Assembly (NCBI GenBank): GCA_947450165.1
Contig: CANFUJ010000003.1
Span: 1-51,585 of the forward strand
Source of the DNA: Chitinophagaceae bacterium
GTDB lineage: Bacteria > Bacteroidota > Bacteroidia > Chitinophagales > Chitinophagaceae
Direction: 5' to 3'
DNA length: 51,585 bases
A program made the translations under genes and the position numbers. Positions 45,120 through 51,585 of the stretch are shown here, piece after piece; within the stretch, counting starts at the first letter, position 1, and every line of letters starts with the position of its first letter. The notes below the pieces were generated by a model. That model was not told the DNA's origin. It did no database searches and saw only the letters and a program-made list of their open reading frames with translations.

Positions 45120-46568
45120 TTACATACAACCCTTAGCAACAATGTTTTTTACCTCGCTAATCGGTATTCTTTCCTGAGTCATCGTATCTCTATATCTTAT
45201 GGTAACCGTATTGTCTTCTTTGGTTTGATGATCAATGGTTACACAGAAAGGCGTTCCAATGGCATCCATTCTTCTGTAGCGCTTTCCAATGGCATCTTTC
45301 TCTTCGTAGAAACAATGGAAATGTGGTTTACATTCATTTAATAATTCCGTTGCAATCTCTGGCAAGCCATCTTTTTTTAATAATGGAAGAATTGCCAATT
45401 TTGTAGGTGCAATCTTTGCTGGAATTTTCAACACCACACGACTATCTTCTGTACCATCTTCTTTTGTCCATTTTTCTTCCTGATAAGCCAATGATATAAC
45501 GGTGAGGAATAAACGATCTAATCCAACAGATGTTTCCACCACAAAAGGCGTATAGTTGCCGTATGCTTTTCCTTCTGCATTTAAATCATTATCGAAATAT
45601 TGAATTTTCTTTTTGCTGTATTTAGCATGTTGACTCAAATCAAAATCGGTGCGACTATGTATCCCTTCCAATTCTTTCCAACCAAATGGAAATTCAAATT
45701 CAATATCCAATGCAGCATCAGCGTAATGCGCTAATTTTACATGGTCGTGAAAACGTAGTTTTTCTGTTGGAATGCCAATACTTTCATGCCATTTTTTGCG
45801 GGCATCTTTCCAATAATTATACCATTCCATTTGTGTACCAGGGCGAACAAAGAACTGCATTTCCATTTGTTCAAATTCACGCATGCGGAATATAAATTGA
45901 CGTGCTACAATTTCATTTCTAAACGCTTTCCCTGTTTGTGCAATACCAAAAGGAATTTTCATTCTTCCCGTTTTTTGCACATTTAGAAAGTTTACAAAAA
46001 TACCTTGCGCCGTTTCTGGTCTTAAATAAATGGTATCCGCTTCTTCGGCTACGCTACCTATTTGTGTGCTAAACATCAAGTTAAACTGACGAACATCTGT
46101 CCAGTTGCAAGTTTTGCTGATGTTACATTTTATTTTATTGGTTTCGATTAATGTTTTTAATCCAGCTAAATCATCTGCAGCTAATAATCTATCCATTTCG
46201 GCAATCATGGCTTCTCCAGCTTCTTTTTCTAAAGTTGCTACATGTGCTTCAATCAAATGGTCAACACGATATCTTTTGTTACTGTCTTTATTGTCAATCA
46301 TCGGATCGCTGAAATTATCCACGTGTCCGCTGGCTTTCCACACGGTAGGATGCATAAAAATAGCTGCGTCAATGCCTACGATATTGTCGTGCATTTGCGT
46401 CATGCTTTTCCACCATTCGTCACGAAGATTCTTTTTTAACTGCGCACCCATTTGTCCGTAATCATACACAGCACTTAAGCCATCATATAATTCAGAGGAT
46501 TGAAAAATATAGCCATACTCTTTACAATGAGAGATGATTTCTTGGAAGTTGTTTATTTCGTTTGCCAT
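45120..46568 (-). CDS. glyS: glycine--tRNA ligase (alpha2 type)
   Basis: This single-chain class II glycyl-tRNA synthetase is of the dimeric type. The ATG at 46568 (MANEINNFQEIISHCKEYGY) is preferred over the one at 46595, which adds nine residues without homology. The protein is then 482 residues. Motif regions include RPETAQGIFVNFLN, FRNEIVARQFIFRMREFEQMEMQFF (motif 2) and VETSVGLDRLFLTV (motif 3). The C-terminal anticodon-binding domain starts near LKIPAKIAPTKLAILPL. A TATCTTTG box lies 7-14 bp upstream of the ATG, so the leader must be very short. Confidence 0.96.
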   Translation of the reverse strand: MANEINNFQEIISHCKEYGYIFQSSELYDGLSAVYDYGQMGAQLKKNLRDEWWKSMTQMHDNIVGIDAAIFMHPTVWKASGHVDNFSDPMIDNKDSNKRYRVDHLIEAHVATLEKEAGEAMIAEMDRLLAADDLAGLKTLIETNKIKCNISKTCNWTDVRQFNLMFSTQIGSVAEEADTIYLRPETAQGIFVNFLNVQKTGRMKIPFGIAQTGKAFRNEIVARQFIFRMREFEQMEMQFFVRPGTQMEWYNYWKDARKKWHESIGIPTEKLRFHDHVKLAHYADAALDIEFEFPFGWKELEGIHSRTDFDLSQHAKYSKKKIQYFDNDLNAEGKAYGNYTPFVVETSVGLDRLFLTVISLAYQEEKWTKEDGTEDSRVVLKIPAKIAPTKLAILPLLKKDGLPEIATELLNECKPHFHCFYEEKDAIGKRYRRMDAIGTPFCVTIDHQTKEDNTVTIRYRDTMTQERIPISEVKNIVAKGCM

Positions 46569-46574
46569 AGGTCG

Positions 46575-46582
46575 CAAAGATA
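46575..46582 (-). promoter_or_regulatory. candidate -7 box (TATCTTTG) for glyS
   Basis: The minus strand reads TATCTTTG followed by CG, 7 bp before the ATG. It matches TAnnTTTG exactly and would give an almost leaderless mRNA. The -33 element is poor. Confidence 0.4.
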
Positions 46583-46614
46583 GAAAATGTAGCATTTAAA
46601 AGTGTAAAATATTG

Positions 46615-46780
46615 TAGAGAGGTTTGGGTAGGGGTTGAGAGGTTTGTGAGGTTTCAGAGGTTCAATATGTTCAATGTGTTCAATATGTTCAATGTGTTCA
46701 AAAGGTTGGAAGTATATTCCAAGTAAATGCTACTGTATTTTCAAAAAAACTTTGTGCCTTCGAGTCTTTGTGACTTCGTG
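46615..46780 (+). repeat. mosaic 9-bp-period repeat block E
   Basis: The block starts with gaggttt-type units and gtaggggttgaga. Five 9-mers then run from 46660 to 46704 (gttcaatat, gttcaatgt, gttcaatat, gttcaatgt, gttcaaaag), followed by ggttggaagtatattcc. It ends in a ctttgtgccttcgagtctttg module at 46750-46770. The first four 9-mers are an exact 18-bp repeat in two copies. No gene lies in 46569-46913. Confidence 0.88.
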
Positions 46781-46864
46781 ACAAAAAAATGCTGTAAGCA
46801 TTTCGTTTTCATGCCTTCTTGTTTCCATTTCTTTGTGTCTTAGGGTTCTTGCGTGTCAAAAAAA

Positions 46865-46891
46865 ATCCCGACTGCTATTAACAATCGGGAT
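46865..46891 (-). terminator. intrinsic terminator after the metalloprotease gene
   Basis: ATCCCGA and TCGGGAT arms are followed, on the minus strand, by a long T run. It lies 23 bp after the protease stop codon. Confidence 0.9.
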
Positions 46892-46913
46892 CTTTTATTT
46901 TTTATGTTTTAAA

Positions 46914-49900
46914 TTATTCTTTTATGATTTTTTTCGTAACCATAACATTTGAATTTCTATCCATCACTTTTACCAAATAAATTCCTTTGCTCAATTTTGA
47001 AACATTCAATTGATTGTTTGACAAACTCGCTTTTTGATTGATTACTTGATTACCATTTATATCAAATAAACAAATTTGTGAAGCTGCTTTAAAACCAGAC
47101 AAATCAACATTTATTAAACGTTGTGCTGGGTTTGGATATATGGTTACATTATTTCCATTGTTTAAGTTTATACCTTCTGCTTTTGTAGCTGTTCCCAATG
47201 CAACTTTTAAAGTGTAGCATGATGTAGCATTAAAAGCTGTGTTTGGTGCATATACACGCGCATAATAAATACCTGGAGTAGCCGTATAATTTATGGTTTC
47301 GTTGGTAGTTCCCGAGTTTGCAGAGGTGACTAAAACTGTACCTGCACTATTTACCAAACGAAGATTATAATTTGTAGGTAATGTTGTAAGCGTTAAAGTA
47401 ATAGTACCCCCTGTAGTAATGGTAAATTTATAATGATCCACATCATTTGCAGCTTCAATTTGACCTGTAATGTTGGTATTAAATGGAATTACAGCTGCGC
47501 CGGTTGTTGCATTATTGGTGCTGGTGTCTTTGCTGCTTTTGCAACTTAATGATGCTGTAGTAAATTGTGCTGATGTAAATCCACTTGCTCCATTTACGCC
47601 ACAATTTGTACTTACTCTGTAATCATATAGACTACTCGCTGTTAATCCAGTTACAGAAACTGAAGTTGATGCTGTTGAAGTTGTAGCGCTTATCCATGTT
47701 GCGCTTGTGCTCAATTTGTAATCTACTGCATAAGTTGATGCGCCTGTAACTGCCGCCCAATTTAATGTTGCACTTGTTGAAGTAATTGCGGTAGCATTTA
47801 ATCCTGTTGGTGCATTACATACAAATGGAACTGTTGTTGTAAAGTTTGCACTTACATAATTACCACTTCCTCCAGCACAAGTTGCTAATACTCTCCAGTT
47901 ATAAAATGAGCCTTGAGTTAAGCCAGTTAAATTAGCTGTAGTTGTTGCTTGAGCTGTTGATAGGCTTGTCCAAGTAGTTGCCGTATTTAATTTATAATCT
48001 ACTGCATAGCTTATAGCGTTTGGTACAGCAGTCCAACTTAAAGTGGCTACATTATCTCCAATAGCAGAAGTAGTTAATCCAGTTGCATCTCCGCATGCAG
48101 CAGCACCTGTAATGGTGAAGTTTGCATTGCTGATATCAAAGAAAATATTACCTACCGCTTCTACTTTTATTCTTGCAGTGGTTGTAGGTGTATTTGGTAT
48201 CACCAATGCTTCCGTTCCATCATTTGGTGTGCTTGCAGCCAATACTGTTGGGAAGGTTTGTCCACCATCTGTACTTAAAGAAATTTTTACGTTTGCACAA
48301 CTTACAGGTGCTGCTGTTGTACTCGCAACGCTCCATGTAATTGTTTGTGTTGATCCTCCAGCATAACTTACGGCTGTATTTGGAACAGATACTGCAAATG
48401 GACCAGAAGCCGAACTAACGGTTACCACCATGTCCGTAAATTGTGTTTGTCCAACATTTACTGGAGCTGTTGAAACATATGGAGCATTGTCTCTAACGGT
48501 CAATCTGAAATTCAATGTTCTGGCTACTGAACTTAATGCCTCAATATTTGTACCTGCATCACCTCCGGTTATTGGACCAGTTACTAAACCACCTGCTAAT
48601 ATTGTTGATAATTGAGGGAAATATCTTGTTGGTGAAGCGGTCGGTCTGAATGAAATCCAATTCGGACCAGTTGCTTTTGTAGCACTTGCTACACTACTTG
48701 CATTTGTTTGTGAAGTTGATGCATTATCATTTTGTTCCCAACAATACGTAAGTGCATCACCGTTTGCATCTGTTGCAGATCCTGTAAGTGCAAAAGGTGT
48801 ACTTTTTGGAATCGTATAATTGCTAACAGCTGCAACTACAGGCGTAGCATTTGTTGTTGCAATGTTCGTTGTAACAGGGCAAGTTTTTGTAGCTAAGTTT
48901 GCTTGAATTTGAGCAATTGAAGCTTGATGGTATATATCTATTGAATGAGGTGCAACGTCTTGGCTGGTAATTCCTGCATAACCCATGATGGTAATACCAG
49001 AACCAACTTCTTTATTTACACCTGTTCCTTCATTGGTCATTGAAAAAGTATGGTTAGCACCAAGTTGATGACCTACTTCATGAACCACGTAATCAATATC
49101 AAAATTATCTCCTTGTGGAATTCCATCGGCAGGAGACGTGATGCCGCTACCTTTAGAACCATTGGTACAAACGCAACCAATACAACCTGCGTTTCCACCA
49201 CCACCAGTAGAACCAAACATGTGCCCGATATCATAATTGGCCTCGCCGATTACTGAAGTAAGTGTAGACTGAAGTGAAGCATTCCAACTAGATAAAGTTG
49301 TACTATATGGATCAGTAGATGGATTATAATAAATTACTGAGGTCGTATTCGCAATCAAATTTAAATGTAAAGCAAGATCTTTTTCATAAACGCCATTACA
49401 ACGTGTAAGCGTTGCATTAAAAGCAGCAAGAACTAAAGATACTTGAGCAGAACTTGTTGCCCCAAAATAATTAGAATACTCTGCATTACAAGATTGTGCC
49501 AAACGCATGGTTTTTAAATCAGCGCCCGATCTTGAAGTGGTATTCGAATTTTGAACTTGATTATTTAAAGAGGTAGCATAATTTTCATCAACAGTAGAGC
49601 AAGTCCAAGGTAATGTGCCCGCTTTTCTTTGTGATTTAAATACGGCATATACGCTATGATCTTGAGAATATGCTTCAATAAATTCATTTTCTTTATCGGT
49701 TCTGAAAACCATTGTTTGTATGCCTTTAGGAGAAACGCTTAATTTAAGCATGGCATATTTATCTGAAACACCTTTACCAGAAAACGCTCTAATTTCAGGG
49801 AAACGCGCTTGAAGTGCTGGCTCAAAATTTGACGCCTCAAATACTTCAAACTGTTCAATATCACCATCTGCATTGGGCAATGAAATGATTGTTGAATGGG

Positions 49901-50117
49901 CATTTCCACGGTTATCAACTATTGAAAACAATTGCTGTCTTAATGGTTCAATATTTAAATCATATAATTTAAATGTAGTTGGAAAACTCAATCTAGAAAC
50001 TGCTTTGTCGGTTACAATGTTTTCTTTAGTTAAGTGTTGAAACCAATAAGACTTTTGTTGAGCGGTTAGCACATTGATTAATGCAAAAGTTAATAATGTG
50101 AATAGAATTTTCTTCAT
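46914..50117 (-). CDS. secreted reprolysin-like zinc metalloprotease with type IX sorting tail
   Basis: This 1067-residue exported protease has a signal peptide (1-19) and a propeptide-like region to about 195. The metzincin domain follows, with zinc site H346-E-x-x-H350 and H356 (HEVGHQLGANHTF) and the Met-turn IMGY at 377-380. A region with GSATDANGDALTYCWEQ follows (430-670). Two fibronectin type III domains share the unit SYAVDYKL/TYAVDYKL (about 672-862). A pre-peptidase C-terminal domain lies near 880-972 (NDVDHYKFTITTGG). The final 75 residues are a type A sorting domain (IYPNPAQRLINVDLSG, ending VTKKIIKE). It should be exported through the GldKLMN system and attached to the cell surface. 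Its target is unknown. Confidence 0.95.
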   Translation of the reverse strand: MKKILFTLLTFALINVLTAQQKSYWFQHLTKENIVTDKAVSRLSFPTTFKLYDLNIEPLRQQLFSIVDNRGNAHSTIISLPNADGDIEQFEVFEASNFEPALQARFPEIRAFSGKGVSDKYAMLKLSVSPKGIQTMVFRTDKENEFIEAYSQDHSVYAVFKSQRKAGTLPWTCSTVDENYATSLNNQVQNSNTTSRSGADLKTMRLAQSCNAEYSNYFGATSSAQVSLVLAAFNATLTRCNGVYEKDLALHLNLIANTTSVIYYNPSTDPYSTTLSSWNASLQSTLTSVIGEANYDIGHMFGSTGGGGNAGCIGCVCTNGSKGSGITSPADGIPQGDNFDIDYVVHEVGHQLGANHTFSMTNEGTGVNKEVGSGITIMGYAGITSQDVAPHSIDIYHQASIAQIQANLATKTCPVTTNIATTNATPVVAAVSNYTIPKSTPFALTGSATDANGDALTYCWEQNDNASTSQTNASSVASATKATGPNWISFRPTASPTRYFPQLSTILAGGLVTGPITGGDAGTNIEALSSVARTLNFRLTVRDNAPYVSTAPVNVGQTQFTDMVVTVSSASGPFAVSVPNTAVSYAGGSTQTITWSVASTTAAPVSCANVKISLSTDGGQTFPTVLAASTPNDGTEALVIPNTPTTTARIKVEAVGNIFFDISNANFTITGAAACGDATGLTTSAIGDNVATLSWTAVPNAISYAVDYKLNTATTWTSLSTAQATTTANLTGLTQGSFYNWRVLATCAGGSGNYVSANFTTTVPFVCNAPTGLNATAITSTSATLNWAAVTGASTYAVDYKLSTSATWISATTSTASTSVSVTGLTASSLYDYRVSTNCGVNGASGFTSAQFTTASLSCKSSKDTSTNNATTGAAVIPFNTNITGQIEAANDVDHYKFTITTGGTITLTLTTLPTNYNLRLVNSAGTVLVTSANSGTTNETINYTATPGIYYARVYAPNTAFNATSCYTLKVALGTATKAEGINLNNGNNVTIYPNPAQRLINVDLSGFKAASQICLFDINGNQVINQKASLSNNQLNVSKLSKGIYLVKVMDRNSNVMVTKKIIKE

Positions 50118-50255
50118 GATGTTGTTTTAGGATGTTTTTGAGGGCCTGAAATTATAAAAAAATTATTACAAAACACAATACACTTTTTGATATGCAGATT
50201 ATTTTAAATGCAAATTCGAATTCTAACAGTAAACTGTAAAAAATGATGGTTTAAA

Positions 50256-50669
50256 CTAGATTTCTTCTTCTGTTTCAAATTCATCATCAACATCTTTCAT
50301 TACAAAATCATCTGATGAATTGCGACCCATTATGTTCAAATCTTTTAAAGTTAAATTATCCAATCCTGAGGTTTGGCACCATATTCCATTTTCTAGTTTG
50401 AATACTTGGATTGGTATGCCAATTTTATTTTGAAATTCATTTTCAAGATTTGACACCCGTTCCGTGGGCTTCAATTCAATTGTGGTTGAAATGTTCTTTT
50501 TTGAAACCTCCCCTACTGTTTTTTCAATATCTAATTCATCAACCTTTTTTGATTCTTCATATTTATTATGTGGCTTTTTATAAAACTTCATTAATAAAAA
50601 GGGATAATAATCTGAAAATGTTTTTTGAATTTCTTTCAAAACTGTTTTGTCGTTAATGTCGATATGCAT
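50256..50669 (-). CDS. hypothetical acidic protein, 137 residues
   Basis: The ATG at 50669 is chosen; the open frame extends 21 bp further to a TTG. The protein has an N-terminal segment MHIDINDKTVLKEIQKTFSDYYPFLLMKFY, a charged linker, and a C-terminal module. This module reads ERVSNLENEFQNKIGIPIQVF, then LENGIWCQTSGLDNLTLKDLN, and has the look of a small ubiquitin-like or beta-grasp fold. It ends in an acidic tail (DVDDEFETEEE). I believe related short proteins occur in other Bacteroidota, but have no name for them. It is soluble with no signal. Confidence 0.6.
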   Translation of the reverse strand: MHIDINDKTVLKEIQKTFSDYYPFLLMKFYKKPHNKYEESKKVDELDIEKTVGEVSKKNISTTIELKPTERVSNLENEFQNKIGIPIQVFKLENGIWCQTSGLDNLTLKDLNIMGRNSSDDFVMKDVDDEFETEEEI

Positions 50670-50828
50670 AATTGAAAATTTAGAACTCAATTACAATAAA
50701 ATATAAATTTTAACCCATGATAATGCACATATCGATTGATGATCCACAAAATATTTTTTAATATTTCTATCTAACCAACATCATCTGATTTAATGCTATA
50801 CAACATTTTAAACAGTTGCTCAACGGTT

Positions 50829-50836
50829 TATTTTTG
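50829..50836 (+). promoter_or_regulatory. candidate -7 box (TATTTTTG)
   Basis: TATTTTTG matches TAnnTTTG and lies 14 bp before the ATG at 50851. It supports the small gene there being real. No clear -33 element is seen. Confidence 0.35.
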
Positions 50837-50850
50837 TATTGTATTAATCA

Positions 50851-51051
50851 ATGAAAAGTCGACAGACGAAGGTTTTAGACATAACTATTTCAAAAGGTAG
50901 TAAACTAAACACTCAAAATAGCAAAATAGAAATTGCTCAATCTGTTAGGACGCTTATTGCATTAATTGAGATAGAAATAGGACTAAATTTTAAAAGATTA
51001 AATACTATTTCACAAGATTTGGGGGAGGAAGTAGCATTCCTCCCTTTTTAA
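50851..51051 (+). CDS. small hypothetical protein, 66 residues
   Basis: This short basic protein (MKSRQTKVLDITISKG at the start) has a probable amphipathic helix in the middle (EIAQSVRTLIALIEIEIGL). No family is recognised. An ATG start, a possible promoter box 14 bp upstream and the 126-residue gene 51 bp downstream on the same strand speak for a real gene, but coding status is uncertain. Confidence 0.4.
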   Translation: MKSRQTKVLDITISKGSKLNTQNSKIEIAQSVRTLIALIEIEIGLNFKRLNTISQDLGEEVAFLPF

Positions 51052-51102
51052 TAAAAACAAACTTTAAGAACGATATATTATTCATCAAAAAAATTAAATG
51101 TC

Positions 51103-51483
51103 ATGACATACACTACTTCACTTAAACTAGGAAACGAACATCAAGAAATAATGAACATCCTTGAATTTTATGGTTCCGATATTAAATTTCTTGAAAAATT
51201 ACTTAAAGAAGTACTAGAAAAAAATAGCAATCATGACTTTAAAACACAAGCTGAACATTTTCAAAACCAGTTTATTATTCAACTAAAAAATATTGATGAA
51301 ATAAGAAGTAAAATTCTAATCAATAAACATGAATCTGCATCAGAAGCTAAGGTGCATGCTGGAAAAGTAGATGAGCGTTTGGTTACAGATATTCATCAAA
51401 TAAAGCTTGATGCCAATCAAATTGAAAAATCGATTGAAGAAATTAGATCTGCGTTTAAAAAATTTGTAGCAAAGTGGTTGTGA
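51103..51483 (+). CDS. hypothetical all-helical protein, 126 residues
   Basis: The sequence is rich in Lys, Glu, Ile and His and is predicted to be almost wholly helical. Helix 1 is HQEIMNILEFYGSDIKFLEKL, helix 2 lies around residues 44-67 (FKTQAEHFQNQFIIQLKNID), and a last long helix covers 90-125. The spacing suggests a coiled coil or a small four-helix bundle. It has no signal or membrane segment. The family is not recognised. A 7-bp-period A-rich repeat follows directly after the stop. Confidence 0.65.
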   Translation: MTYTTSLKLGNEHQEIMNILEFYGSDIKFLEKLLKEVLEKNSNHDFKTQAEHFQNQFIIQLKNIDEIRSKILINKHESASEAKVHAGKVDERLVTDIHQIKLDANQIEKSIEEIRSAFKKFVAKWL

Positions 51484-51518
51484 AAAGTAAAAATTAAAAA
51501 GTTAAAAGTTAAAATATC
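51484..51518. repeat. A-rich 7-bp-period repeat
   Basis: Units aaaagta, aaaatta, aaaagtt, aaaagtt and aaaatat run in tandem directly after the preceding gene. It is the same family as at 687, 7068 and 8158. Confidence 0.6.
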
Positions 51519-51534
51519 AAATGCTTTTTTATAA

Positions 51535-51585
51535 CTATTTTATCTTTAATTGTAAACCAACTGAAGTTGAAATTTTTTCTGCAAG
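51535..51585 (-). CDS. possible C-terminal end of a gene entering from the right edge
   Basis: On the minus strand the last bases read LAEKISTSVGLQLKIK and then a TAG at 51535-51537. The amino-acid mix is protein-like, but 16 residues are too few to name a family. Confidence 0.35.
   Translation of the reverse strand, partial: LAEKISTSVGLQLKIK

Noticed and set aside
45042-45341. Plus-strand open frame of 99 codons at the 3' end of glyS
   Set aside because: Most of it is antisense to the conserved end of glycyl-tRNA synthetase, and its first part overlaps the dead GT2 gene. No family signal.
48043-49256. Plus-strand open frames opposite the metalloprotease gene
   Set aside because: They arise from the Ala/Thr/Ser-rich coding sequence on the other strand.

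Overview
The window looks like chromosome of a low-GC member of the phylum Bacteroidota, most likely near the Chitinophagaceae. The grounds are a complete gldK-gldL-gldM-gldN block plus gldB (type IX secretion and gliding), a cell-surface protease with a type IX sorting tail, several Bacteroidota-restricted families (DUF4271, DUF3078 and DUF4783-like proteins), an rnc-fabF-acpP cluster, an isolated atpD-atpC pair, and promoter boxes of the form TAnnTTTG. Family names come from reading the translations; no database search was run.

Layout. 1-8.6 kb: a gamma-carbonic-anhydrase-like protein, two small unknowns, rsgA, nadE, gldB, a fatty-acid desaturase, apaG, a SUI1/YciH protein, nadC and a DUF4783-like protein. 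8.8-15.5 kb: gpmI, a haem-binding protein, an ECF sigma factor overlapping a probable anti-sigma/beta-barrel fusion, a lipoprotein and uvrC. 15.5-20.4 kb (minus): gldKLMN, the motor and core of type IX secretion. 20.5-26.2 kb (minus): a BamA/TamA-like protein, DUF4271, hemD and a DUF255 thioredoxin-like protein. 26.2-32.3 kb: hemW, an outer-membrane protein, gpsA, rnc, fabF, acpP and an acetyltransferase. 32.3-42.5 kb: atpC, atpD, an EamA transporter, mscL, DUF3078, scpA, pirin, an amidase, a GT2 glycosyltransferase and an Lrp regulator. 42.6-45.1 kb: a small accessory island. 45.1-51.6 kb: glycyl-tRNA synthetase, the secreted metalloprotease and three unknown genes.

Most of the window is housekeeping sequence. 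The unusual material is in three places. First, at 42614-42760 there is a 147-nt RNA that folds as a class II tRNA. It has a Leu-like D arm but a GUC (Asp) anticodon, G at the discriminator position, and a variable region of about 75 nt carrying a 14-bp hairpin. A terminator follows it. Second, this RNA borders an island with a decayed IS5-like transposase, an intact GT-C-like membrane glycosyltransferase and a frameshifted polyprenyl-phosphate-sugar synthase (GT2). The last two would be natural partners. Third, the longer gaps between genes are filled by a mosaic repeat family with a strict 9-bp period (gttcaaNNN and gtttgagNN units), joined to conserved hairpin and 'ctttgcg/cttcgtg' modules. 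A separate 7-bp-period A/T-rich family and REP-like palindromes also occur.

Functional links: GldK/L/M/N form the secretion machine that should export the 1067-residue protease at 46.9-50.1 kb. AcpP, FabF and the desaturase serve fatty-acid synthesis and modification. NadC and NadE serve NAD synthesis. HemD and the HemW haem chaperone belong to haem metabolism.
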